Origin: Thalassospira profundimaris
Lineage (GTDB): Bacteria > Pseudomonadota > Alphaproteobacteria > Rhodospirillales > Thalassospiraceae
Direction: 5' to 3'
Length of the DNA stretch: 64,000 nt
Assembly: GCF_003326755.1 (NCBI RefSeq)
Contig: NZ_JPWH01000009.1
Span: 124,001-188,000 of the forward strand
Program-made: the position numbers and the translations under genes
In this document: positions 35,342-42,358 of the stretch, in pieces
Position numbering within the stretch: the first letter of the stretch is position 1
How the letters are laid out: each line of letters opens with the position of its first letter
Notes under the pieces: generated by a model
What the model saw: only the letters and a program-made list of their open reading frames with translations
What the model was told of the DNA's origin: nothing
Databases searched by the model: none

Positions 35342-36895
35342 ATGACGCGATCAAAGCCGATGAATATTCTGTTTGTCATGGCCGATCAGCTTGCTGCGCG
35401 CTGCATGCCGCTTTACGGGCATAAGGTGGTTAAAACCCCGAACCTGGATGTTCTGGCGGAAAACGCCGTGGTGTTTGATTCCGCCTATACCAACAGCCCG
35501 CTTTGCGCGCCGTCGCGCTTTTGCCTGATGACCGGCCAGCTTCCCCGCCGGATAGAGGCCTATGACAATGCCTCCGACCTGGCATCCGATATTCCCACCC
35601 TGGCGCATTATGTGCGCCATGCCGGTTATCGCACGGCTTTGGCCGGGAAAATGCACTTTTGCGGGGCCGATCAGCTTCACGGTTACGAAGACCGGTTAAC
35701 GGCGGATATTTATCCTGCCGATTATGGCTGGTATTGCGATTGGGATAATTTTGACACCCGTCCAACATGGTATCACAATATGGGCTCTGTCACCCAGGCC
35801 GGGCCGGTTTACCGTTCCAACCAGCTTGATTTTGATGATGAAACCGTGTTTGAGGCCCGGCGTTATTTATATGATGTTGCCCGCAGCCAGCGCCACGATG
35901 ACCGACCGTTTTTCCTGACGGTATCCTTTACCCATCCGCACGATCCTTACAATGCCCGCCCGGAATTCTGGAACATGTATGACGGGGTTGATATTGATCC
36001 GCCCCATGTCACCCTGAAACCCGAAGACCTGGATCCGCATTCGCGCCGCCTGCGCCATGTCTATAATTTGGATCAGCAACCCGTTACTGATGAAGACGTG
36101 CTCACGGCACGCCGGGCCTATTATGCCTCGATCAGCTATGTCGATTGTCTGGTCGGGTCGCTGATGCGCACCCTGCGCGAAACTGGAATGGCCGATAATA
36201 CGCTGGTTATTTTCAGTGGCGATCATGGCGATATGCTGGGCGAACGCGGCATGTGGTATAAAATGTCGTGGTATGAACCATCAGCACGTGTGCCGCTGTT
36301 TTTTGCCTTTCCCGGCGCACAAGGGCAAAAACGCGTTTCGCAGTCGGTTTCCCTGATCGATATTTTGCCCACCCTGCGCGATATTGTGGGCGATGAAACC
36401 GTGCCCGCGCCCGCCAGCCCGATTGATGGCCGCAGCCTGATGCCCCATATCAATGGCACAGGCGGCCACGATGAGGTGATTGGCGAATATTGTGGCGAAG
36501 GGGCCCTGTCGCCCATCATCATGATCCGGCGCGGGGCATATAAATACATCGCTTCGCAAACCGACCCGGACATGCTGTTTGATCTGGCGAACGATCCTGA
36601 TGAGCTTCATGACCTGATCAATGATTCCGAACACTACAAAATCCGCGATGCCTTTCGCGCGGAACTGGCCGAAAACTGGGACCTGGAAACCTTCCGCAAA
36701 AAGGTGATCGACAGCCAGAAACGCCGCAAACTGGTTTACGAAGCCCTGACCCGGGGCCGCATCACAAGCTGGGACCATCAGCCGACCCGCGATACATCCA
36801 ACATGTATATGCGCAATCACAAGGACCTTGATGATGTCGAGGCCGATGCCCGCCTGAATGTGCCGGGTTTTTATAAACCCAAAGCCACCGGATAA
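35342..36895 (+). CDS. betC: choline-sulfatase BetC
   Basis: Sulfatase of 517 residues that hydrolyses choline-O-sulfate to choline and sulfate, supplying osmoprotectant precursor or sulfur. The active-site Cys motif CAPSR is at 55-59; C55 is the residue normally converted to formylglycine. Other landmarks are ADQLA near residue 14-18, LAGKMHFCG, THPHDPY and FSGDHGDMLGERGMWYK. The C-terminal extension with WDHQP is a choline-sulfatase trait. The ATG at 35342 has GGGGGA about 8 nt upstream; the longer upstream frame is not used. No betaine genes are in the window. Confidence 0.93.
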   Translation: MTRSKPMNILFVMADQLAARCMPLYGHKVVKTPNLDVLAENAVVFDSAYTNSPLCAPSRFCLMTGQLPRRIEAYDNASDLASDIPTLAHYVRHAGYRTALAGKMHFCGADQLHGYEDRLTADIYPADYGWYCDWDNFDTRPTWYHNMGSVTQAGPVYRSNQLDFDDETVFEARRYLYDVARSQRHDDRPFFLTVSFTHPHDPYNARPEFWNMYDGVDIDPPHVTLKPEDLDPHSRRLRHVYNLDQQPVTDEDVLTARRAYYASISYVDCLVGSLMRTLRETGMADNTLVIFSGDHGDMLGERGMWYKMSWYEPSARVPLFFAFPGAQGQKRVSQSVSLIDILPTLRDIVGDETVPAPASPIDGRSLMPHINGTGGHDEVIGEYCGEGALSPIIMIRRGAYKYIASQTDPDMLFDLANDPDELHDLINDSEHYKIRDAFRAELAENWDLETFRKKVIDSQKRRKLVYEALTRGRITSWDHQPTRDTSNMYMRNHKDLDDVEADARLNVPGFYKPKATG

Positions 36896-36926
36896 TCAGT
36901 GTAACGTACCTTTGCCTGTCATTTGT

Positions 36927-36944
36927 CCGTTATTTGAATAACGG
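36927..36944. promoter_or_regulatory. 18-bp palindrome between betC and the lactate dehydrogenase-like gene
   Basis: CCGTTATT and AATAACGG are perfect arms with a TG centre. It is not followed by a T run, so a protein-binding site is at least as likely as a terminator for betC. It lies 148 nt before the next gene. Confidence 0.4.
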
Positions 36945-37091
36945 CCACGACAATAAACGGTTTGCAGTTGCGCGGGCGGTTTTTTGCGGTGAGCTGTTAA
37001 AAGGTAATACCAATTTGCAATGTGACGTCGTAGGGTGGGCAAAATGCCGGGCAGGGGATTCTTGCCCTAATACAGCTATACGAGGAACGTC

Positions 37092-38495
37092 ATGTCGGAT
37101 CATCATTATGAACGGGCCGTGGTACCGGCCAGCCTGATTGAAACCCTGCGCGAAAAATTTGGCGACCGTGTTTCAACGGTCCAGGCCGTTTTGGATCAGC
37201 ATGGCAAGGATGAAGGCTGGCACGATGCGTCGCCGCCCGATGCTGTTGTTTTTGCCACCTCGACCGAAGAAGTTGCCGAAACGGTTAAGCTGTGTGCGGC
37301 TCATGACGTGCCGATCGTGCCCTTTGGGACGGGCTCTTCACTGGAGGGCCATGTGGCGGCCCTGCGCGGTGGTATTTGCATTGATGTATCGCGCATGGAT
37401 CAAATTCTGGAGGTCAATAATGACGACCTCGATTGCCGGGTGCAGGCCGGGGTAACGCGCGAACAGCTTAACGAACATCTGCGCGATACCGGCCTGTTCT
37501 TTCCGATTGACCCGGGTGCCAATGCTTCTATCGGCGGTATGACGGCTACCCGTGCCTCGGGCACCAATGCGGTGCGGTATGGCACCATGCGCGATAATGT
37601 TTTGTCGCTGACTGTGGTGACGCCGGAAGGCAAAGTAATCAAAACCGCGCACCGGGCACGTAAATCATCGGCGGGTTATGACCTCACCCGTTTGTTTGTC
37701 GGTTCCGAAGGCACGCTGGGCGTCATTACCGAAATCGGTTTGAAGCTCTATGGCATTCCAGAGGCCATGTCGGCTGCTGTTTGTGCCTTTCCTTCGGTCG
37801 AGGCCGCGGTGAACACCACCATCATGACCATCCAGGCCGGTATTCCCGTTGCCCGGATTGAACTGCTTGATGCCCTGCAAATTCGTGCGGTGAATAATTA
37901 TTCCAAAACCGGATATGACGAAAAACCCACCCTGTTTTTTGAATTTCACGGCACCGAAGCCGGGGTCAAGGAACAGGCGGAATTTGTGCAATCGGTGGCC
38001 GAAGAATTTGGCGGTGAAGGCTTCCAGTGGGCAACCCGTGCAGAGGATCGCAACAAATTGTGGGCGGCCCGGCACAAGGCCTATTATGCCTCTTTGCAGC
38101 TTGAACCGGGCAAACGTGGTATGTCGACCGATGTCTGTGTGCCGATTTCGCGCCTGGCCGAGGCCATCATGGAAACCCGCGAGGATTGCGATGCCTCGAT
38201 ACTGACCTGCACAATGGTTGGCCATGTGGGTGATGGCAATTTTCATACCCTGATATTGCTGGACCCGGAAAAACCCGAAGAAGTTGCCGAGGCGCACCGT
38301 TTGCATGAACGCATGGTGATGCGCTCGCTCCGTCTGGGCGGGACCTGCACGGGCGAACATGGCATTGGTTATGGCAAACTGGCCTTTATGGAGGCCGAAC
38401 ATGGTGCCGATACCATCGCCATTATGCAGGCAATTAAACACGCCATTGATCCCAAAGGTCTGATGAATCCCGGCAAGCTCGTTCCGGGTGCCTGA
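37092..38495 (+). CDS. FAD-binding D-lactate dehydrogenase / glycolate oxidase-like protein
   Basis: Flavoprotein of 467 residues of the GlcD/Dld type. The N-terminal FAD domain shows VPIVPFGTGSSLEGH, then DPGANASIGGMTATRASGTN and LFVGSEGTLGVITEIGLKL. The C-terminal domain has MVGHVGDGNFHTLILLD and GGTCTGEHGIGYGK, with the histidines used in substrate oxidation. Full-length similarity favours D-lactate dehydrogenase (cytochrome) over glycolate oxidase, but other 2-hydroxy acids are possible. There are no GlcE/GlcF partners next to it. GAGGA precedes the ATG. Confidence 0.9.
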   Translation: MSDHHYERAVVPASLIETLREKFGDRVSTVQAVLDQHGKDEGWHDASPPDAVVFATSTEEVAETVKLCAAHDVPIVPFGTGSSLEGHVAALRGGICIDVSRMDQILEVNNDDLDCRVQAGVTREQLNEHLRDTGLFFPIDPGANASIGGMTATRASGTNAVRYGTMRDNVLSLTVVTPEGKVIKTAHRARKSSAGYDLTRLFVGSEGTLGVITEIGLKLYGIPEAMSAAVCAFPSVEAAVNTTIMTIQAGIPVARIELLDALQIRAVNNYSKTGYDEKPTLFFEFHGTEAGVKEQAEFVQSVAEEFGGEGFQWATRAEDRNKLWAARHKAYYASLQLEPGKRGMSTDVCVPISRLAEAIMETREDCDASILTCTMVGHVGDGNFHTLILLDPEKPEEVAEAHRLHERMVMRSLRLGGTCTGEHGIGYGKLAFMEAEHGADTIAIMQAIKHAIDPKGLMNPGKLVPGA

Positions 38496-38518
38496 TCCGA
38501 TATTGACCCCACGTAAAA

Positions 38519-38553
38519 CGCCGCCAGATATGCCCTCTGGCGGCGTTTTTTTT
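38519..38553 (+). terminator. intrinsic terminator after the D-lactate dehydrogenase-like gene
   Basis: CGCCGCCAGA (38519-38528) and TCTGGCGGCG (38536-38545) form a 10-bp stem followed by eight T residues. Confidence 0.95.
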
Positions 38554-38978
38554 GCCGGTGCGTGATGATATGCCGGGCAGGAGGTGCTAAGGGGGCAAGG
38601 TTCTTGCAGGTTCCGGCGATACTGCCAGGCCCCGTGAACGCGCCCTGGCTATTTCCCAAATTGCCTTTGTCGCCCAGCGATCGGATCAGCCTGGCAATGA
38701 TCACTGCCAAAGTATCAGAGAAAAACAATGCCGGATCAAAACCCCTGAACGCTGAGGGGTAATGACGCTGGTGCGGCGCGACTCGCGGGTGGCAACGCCT
38801 GTTATTCGGTCTTTGGGCATTGGGGCAGACGCATCTTTGCCTGTTTTGTCGCATCCTCATGCAAATCGTAGGCCTCCAACGCCGTTTGTGACGTGGAAAC
38901 GTGCCTTTATCCTGTTGATTAAAAAAACAAAGACAAGCAAACACCGCTTTCGCTGGTTGTTTGGGGGCTTTTATTCAA
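38554..38978. other. long intergenic stretch with no recognised gene
   Basis: About 425 nt between a strong terminator and the promoter of the repeat-protein genes. Open frames here on both strands have no recognisable family features, and the minus-strand one runs through the terminator into the 3' end of the flavoprotein gene. I see no hairpin or conserved RNA motif. Confidence 0.6.
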
Positions 38979-39006
38979 TTGCCGTTTTTTTCCTTTGGCA
39001 TAGAAT
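38979..39006 (+). promoter_or_regulatory. promoter of repeat-protein copy 1
   Basis: TTGCCG (38979-38984), a 16-nt spacer and TAGAAT (39001-39006) resemble a sigma-70 promoter. Copy 2 has the same arrangement (TTGCTG, 16 nt, TAGAAT), so both hexamers have been kept in the duplication. A hairpin TTTGCG-CTGT-CGCAAA follows at 39022-39037 in the leader. Confidence 0.65.
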
Positions 39007-39061
39007 TTAAACAGGGAAATTTTTGCGCTGTCGCAAATTTTTTGAAGCGGGAACACGATCA

Positions 39062-40033
39062 ATGAAACGTTTAATCAAAGCTGCGGCGATTGCCACCCTT
39101 GCGGGCAGTCTTGTTGCCGGAAATGTGTCATCTGCCTGGGCCCAGGCAGCGAGTGGCGCTGGTGCTGGTAGCACGAGTGGTGCTGGTTCCAGTGGAGCAG
39201 GAGCCGCAGCCGGTGCTGGCGCGGCAGGGGGGGCTGCTGCCGGTGGTATTACGGCAGGGGCGCTGGCTGTTGGTGTTGCGGCGGCAGCGGCGATTGGTGT
39301 GGCTGTTGCTGTTGCCTCAAACGCCGCGTCACTTACTGATGCTGAAAAGACAGCGATCGATGATGCGTCAACGGACCCTGCTTCTCTGGCACAGGTCGTT
39401 CAGCAGGTCCTGCAGGGTCGTAAAAACACTGAAGAAGGCCTTTCGCCCAATATCGCGGGACTTGTCACTTCATATGCAATCAAGCGTAATCCGAATGCTG
39501 CTGCGACGATTACGTCAACGGCGGTTGCCGTTGCGGGAGGTGGCAGTGTTGAGGTGAAAGAGGAAAATGGTCTGGCTGTTGTCGTTCTTGTCGCTTCTGC
39601 AGTGGCAACTGCCCCTAACAAAGCAGGAGAAATCACGATCGCAGCCGCAACGGTAAGGCCTGAATTTGTGGCAGAGATTACACAGGCTGCCGTGACAGCG
39701 GCACCAGACCGTGCGGCTGACATTACGACTGCCGCGGTCCGATTTGATCCGTCTCGGGCGGCGGTGGTGGCAAAGGCTGCGGCAACGGCAGCCCCCCAGC
39801 AGGCGAAGGCGATCACCACAGCGGCCGTGGCGGCGGCACCGTCACAGTCATCGACAATCGTGACCCAGGTTTCCACCGTTCAGAATGTTAATTCCCAGGA
39901 CGTTCAAACAGCGGCGAATACAACAACCGAGGATTCGGTTGATACTACCAATGACGGGTTTGACGATGTTGAACCGGCACCGCAAAGTGCCGCGCAGGAA
40001 AATCCTGCCAGCCCGACCACACCCAAGACTTAA
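39062..40033 (+). CDS. secreted Ala-rich protein with 15-residue repeats, copy 1
   Basis: Protein of 323 residues that I cannot assign to a family. A signal peptide (MKRLIKAAAIATLAGSLVAG up to AWAQA) is followed by a Gly/Ala/Ser low-complexity stretch at 30-62 and a hydrophobic Ala/Val stretch at 63-88 that could be a membrane helix. The core is built of 15-residue repeats, each opening with Pro: prolines fall at 129 and 144, then at 185, 200, 215, 230, 245 and 260. The pattern is P-x-x-A-x-x-I-T-x-A-A-V, suggesting stacked short helices. An acidic tail (TTNDGFDDVEPAPQ) ends the chain. The ATG at 39062 gives the signal peptide shared with copy 2. Confidence 0.82.
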   Translation: MKRLIKAAAIATLAGSLVAGNVSSAWAQAASGAGAGSTSGAGSSGAGAAAGAGAAGGAAAGGITAGALAVGVAAAAAIGVAVAVASNAASLTDAEKTAIDDASTDPASLAQVVQQVLQGRKNTEEGLSPNIAGLVTSYAIKRNPNAAATITSTAVAVAGGGSVEVKEENGLAVVVLVASAVATAPNKAGEITIAAATVRPEFVAEITQAAVTAAPDRAADITTAAVRFDPSRAAVVAKAAATAAPQQAKAITTAAVAAAPSQSSTIVTQVSTVQNVNSQDVQTAANTTTEDSVDTTNDGFDDVEPAPQSAAQENPASPTTPKT

Positions 40034-40076
40034 GGCGCGGGCCGTTCTCTGTCGTTTTAAAAATGTTTAAAAAATG

Positions 40077-40108
40077 GCCCTGCTGGATGGGTTCTGGCAG
40101 GGCTTTTT
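40077..40108 (+). terminator. intrinsic terminator after repeat-protein copy 1
   Basis: GCCCTGC (40077-40083) and GCAGGGC (40097-40103) form a 7-bp stem with a 13-nt loop and a TTTTT run. The same element in copy 2 has a longer stem. Confidence 0.85.
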
Positions 40109-40249
40109 CTCGTTTTGACCGGAGGATCGCAATAAATCATCGGGTGAAATCGGCAGTTTGCCGGAAATAAGCAATTATACGCTGGCGACAAATAAAACCG
40201 CGAGAAGCGGGCACAATCTTTCAGGTTATTGTCTGTCGGTTTTCTTTTG

Positions 40250-40277
40250 TTGCTGTTTTGGCCCCTTTGGGTAGAAT
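40250..40277 (+). promoter_or_regulatory. promoter of repeat-protein copy 2
   Basis: TTGCTG (40250-40255), 16 nt, TAGAAT (40272-40277), as for copy 1. The leader has an inverted repeat TCGCGC-TG-GCGCGA at 40297-40310 in the same place as the copy 1 hairpin, although the bases differ. Confidence 0.65.
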
Positions 40278-40339
40278 TTAGAAAGGGATAAATTTTTCGC
40301 GCTGGCGCGATTTTCATTTTTTTAAGGGGGACTGGATCA

Positions 40340-41266
40340 ATGAAACGTTTAATCAAAGTTGCGGCGATTGCCGCCCTTGTGGGCAGTTTTGTTGCCGGAA
40401 ATGCCTTGCCCGTCCGGGCGCAGAACTCCGGGACCGGTGCCAGGATCGGAGGGGTGTCTGCCGGGGAAATTACATTCGGGGTAAATGCTCTTGCGAACGT
40501 GGTGATTAATTCAAACGTGACTGAAGCTAATGATAATAATAATAAAAATAACGGCCCCGCCAATGAACAAAACCTCACCGCAGCTGAAAAGGCTGCTCTT
40601 GATGGCGCTTTAACAGATCCAGCCTCCCTTGCCCAGGTTGTGCAGCAGATCCTGCAGGATCGTCAAGAAACGACCAATGGCCTTACGCCGTACATCGCGG
40701 GACTTGTCACTAAATATGCAATCGGGCGCAATACGAATGCTGCTGCGACGATTACGTCAACTGCAATTGCCGTTGCGATGGGCGACAGTGTTGAGGTGAA
40801 ACTGGAAAAGGATCTGGTTGTTGTCGCTGTTGCAACGGCAACTGCCCCTGACAAAGCAGGAGAAATCACGGCCGAAGCCGCAAAGCAAATGCCTGATTTT
40901 CTGGCAGAGATTACACAGGCTGCCGTGACGGTGGTACCAGACCGGGCGGCCGATATTACGGCAGCCGCCGTCAGGGCCAATCCGTCCCAGGCCGCTAATG
41001 TGGCGAAGGCAGCGGCTGCGGCTGCACCCCAGCAGGCGCGTGCGATCACCACAGCGGCAGCTGCGCAAGCGCCGGGGCAGGCATCGTCAATCGTGTCCGA
41101 GGTAAGCTTGGTAGTCGTGCTTAACGGGGGGGCAAGCCAGGATGTGATAGACGGAGTGAATAACATCACCCAGGATACGACCAATGACGGCTTTGACGAT
41201 GTTGAACCGGTAGATACCAGTGCCGCGCAGGAAAATCCTGCCAGCGCGGACAAACCCAAAACTTAA
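40340..41266 (+). CDS. secreted Ala-rich protein with 15-residue repeats, copy 2
   Basis: Paralogue of copy 1, 308 residues. It has the same signal peptide (MKRLIKVAAIAALVGSFVAG, cut near VRAQ). Residues 30-78 differ strongly: the Gly/Ala stretch and hydrophobic helix of copy 1 are replaced by a shorter, Asn-rich segment. The repeat core keeps its register with prolines at 117, 170, 185, 200, 215, 230 and 245; the second proline of the first pair is Thr132. The acidic TTNDGFDDVEP tail is kept. AAGGGGGA precedes the ATG, a better ribosome site than copy 1. Copy 2 lacks the hydrophobic segment, so it may be soluble in the periplasm while copy 1 is anchored. Confidence 0.82.
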   Translation: MKRLIKVAAIAALVGSFVAGNALPVRAQNSGTGARIGGVSAGEITFGVNALANVVINSNVTEANDNNNKNNGPANEQNLTAAEKAALDGALTDPASLAQVVQQILQDRQETTNGLTPYIAGLVTKYAIGRNTNAAATITSTAIAVAMGDSVEVKLEKDLVVVAVATATAPDKAGEITAEAAKQMPDFLAEITQAAVTVVPDRAADITAAAVRANPSQAANVAKAAAAAAPQQARAITTAAAAQAPGQASSIVSEVSLVVVLNGGASQDVIDGVNNITQDTTNDGFDDVEPVDTSAAQENPASADKPKT

Positions 41267-41308
41267 GGCGCGGGCCGTTCTCTGTCGTTTTAAAAATGTC
41301 TGAAAATG

Positions 41309-41341
41309 GCCCTGCTGGATGGGTTCCAGCAGGGCTTTTTT
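41309..41341 (+). terminator. intrinsic terminator after repeat-protein copy 2
   Basis: GCCCTGCTGG (41309-41318) and CCAGCAGGGC (41326-41335) form a 10-bp stem followed by TTTTTT. Confidence 0.92.
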
Positions 41342-41408
41342 ATATTTGTGTCGATCACGAGACCGTAAAGAAATACGCTGGTCTTGTGTCCTTCTTGCCC
41401 TGTGTGTT

Positions 41409-41897
41409 TCAGGTTTTATATTGCGGCTGTGACGGGGTGGCCGTCGCAATATTCCGGGCTGTTTCATCGCGGCTGGCAAACACGTCCCTGGCGGCAAACA
41501 GGCCATTCAGCGCGGCCGGGAAACCGGCATAAATCGCCATTTGCATGAGGGTTTCGGTAATTTCATCGCGCGAGAGGCCAACATTAAGGCCCGCATGGAT
41601 ATGCACCTTAAGCTGTGGTTTGGCCGTGCCCAGGGCGCAGAGCGCGGCAATGGTGGCGATTTCGCGGTCGCGCAGGGACAGACCGGGGCGGGTATAAATA
41701 TCGCCAAAGGGAAATTCGATCAGGTAACGGGCGAAATCCGGGGCAATATCGGCCAGGGCATCAATCACCTTTTGGCCCGCCTCGCCGTCGATGTCGGCCA
41801 GTGCGCGCTGGCCGCGCTGGTATCGGGTTTCGGTAGAGGGTATTTGGCTGGTGTTCTGCCTGGTTTGTTGAGGTTGGGATGTGTTGACTGTCATCAT
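41409..41897 (-). CDS. carboxymuconolactone decarboxylase-family (AhpD-like) protein
   Basis: Protein of 162 residues. The core LIEFPFGDIYTRPGLSLRDREIATIAALCALGTAKPQLKVHIHAGLNVG matches the CMD family. The usual Cys-x-x-Cys of AhpD is absent: the region reads AALCALGTAKPQLKVHIHAGL, with one Cys and the conserved HIHAGL histidine, so it is closer to the gamma-carboxymuconolactone decarboxylase branch than to peroxidase-type AhpD. Start ATG-ATG at 41897 has AAGGA 7 nt upstream. It overlaps the upstream MerR gene by 137 nt and shares its promoter. Confidence 0.85.
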   Translation of the reverse strand: MMTVNTSQPQQTRQNTSQIPSTETRYQRGQRALADIDGEAGQKVIDALADIAPDFARYLIEFPFGDIYTRPGLSLRDREIATIAALCALGTAKPQLKVHIHAGLNVGLSRDEITETLMQMAIYAGFPAALNGLFAARDVFASRDETARNIATATPSQPQYKT

Positions 41898-42258
41898 CTT
41901 GCGTCCTTTGCAGGGTCGCGGCGTAACCCGCGATTTTGTCATCAAGGACAAGAAGGTTGGCCTGAAGCCTGGCAATGGTGGCCTGGACCTGATCGCGATG
42001 GGCCGCCAGAATGTCATGCCGTTCCTGCGTGGTGGCAGGGCCGCCATTGCGCAGGTTGGCATAGGCCAGCATATCGCGGATCGGCATGCCGGTATCTTTC
42101 AACCGGCCAAGAAATTCGATCCAGATCAGGATGGTTTCATCATAATCACGCTGGCCCGACGCATCACGATCAGCATAGGGCAACAGCCCGATACGCTCGT
42201 AATAACGAAGCGTATGGGCCGAAAACCCGCTGCGTTTTGCCAGATCCCCAATTTTCAT
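41761..42258 (-). CDS. MerR-family transcriptional regulator
   Basis: Regulator of 165 residues. The N-terminal winged helix (MKIGDLAKRSGFSAHTLRYYERIGLLPYADR) is textbook MerR, followed by the dimerisation helix (RDQVQATIARLQANLLVLDDKIAGY). The group expected from this sequence responds to small organic molecules rather than metals, as no metal-binding cysteines are present. The last ~45 residues (from about HIPTSTNQAE) are low-complexity, basic and overprint the start of the CMD gene in another frame. ATG 42258 is chosen because it opens the HTH directly. The dyad promoter at 42298-42328 suggests autoregulation. Confidence 0.88.
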   Translation of the reverse strand: MKIGDLAKRSGFSAHTLRYYERIGLLPYADRDASGQRDYDETILIWIEFLGRLKDTGMPIRDMLAYANLRNGGPATTQERHDILAAHRDQVQATIARLQANLLVLDDKIAGYAATLQRTQDDDSQHIPTSTNQAEHQPNTLYRNPIPARPARTGRHRRRGGPKGD

Positions 42259-42297
42259 TTCAGGCTTTTCCCTTGCCTTCTTGTCGGAACGCAAGGG

Positions 42298-42328
42298 ATG
42301 CTAGGGGTTAGAGCGCACTCTAAGTCAA
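42298..42328 (-). promoter_or_regulatory. MerR-type promoter with 19-bp spacer and internal dyad
   Basis: On the minus strand TTGACT (-35, 42328-42323) and TAGCAT (-10, 42303-42298) are separated by exactly 19 bp, the overlong spacer known for MerR-activated promoters. The spacer holds a dyad: TTAGAG and CTCTAA with a 4-nt centre (42308-42323). It lies 40 nt before the merR start. Confidence 0.85.
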
Positions 42329-42358
42329 GCGGTTTTAGTGTTGTCTTGTCACGCCAGA

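Larger units (their letters stand above)
38979..41341 (+). repeat. tandem duplication of a promoter-gene-terminator unit
   Basis: Two units, 38979-40108 and 40250-41341, each have the same promoter layout, leader hairpin, gene start (MKRLIK), gene end (ENPAS...PKT), an identical stretch just after the stop codon (GGCGCGGGCCGTTCTCTGTC) and a similar terminator. The proteins have diverged mostly in the segment after the signal peptide. Each copy is a separate transcription unit. Confidence 0.88.

Noticed and set aside
38369-38944. Minus-strand frame of 191 residues after the flavoprotein gene
   Set aside because: It crosses a strong terminator and overlaps the 3' end of the flavoprotein gene antisense; composition is unlike the real proteins here.
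38762-39010. Plus-strand 82-residue frame before repeat-protein copy 1
   Set aside because: No family features, no good ribosome site, and its 3' end overlaps the promoter conserved between the two copies.
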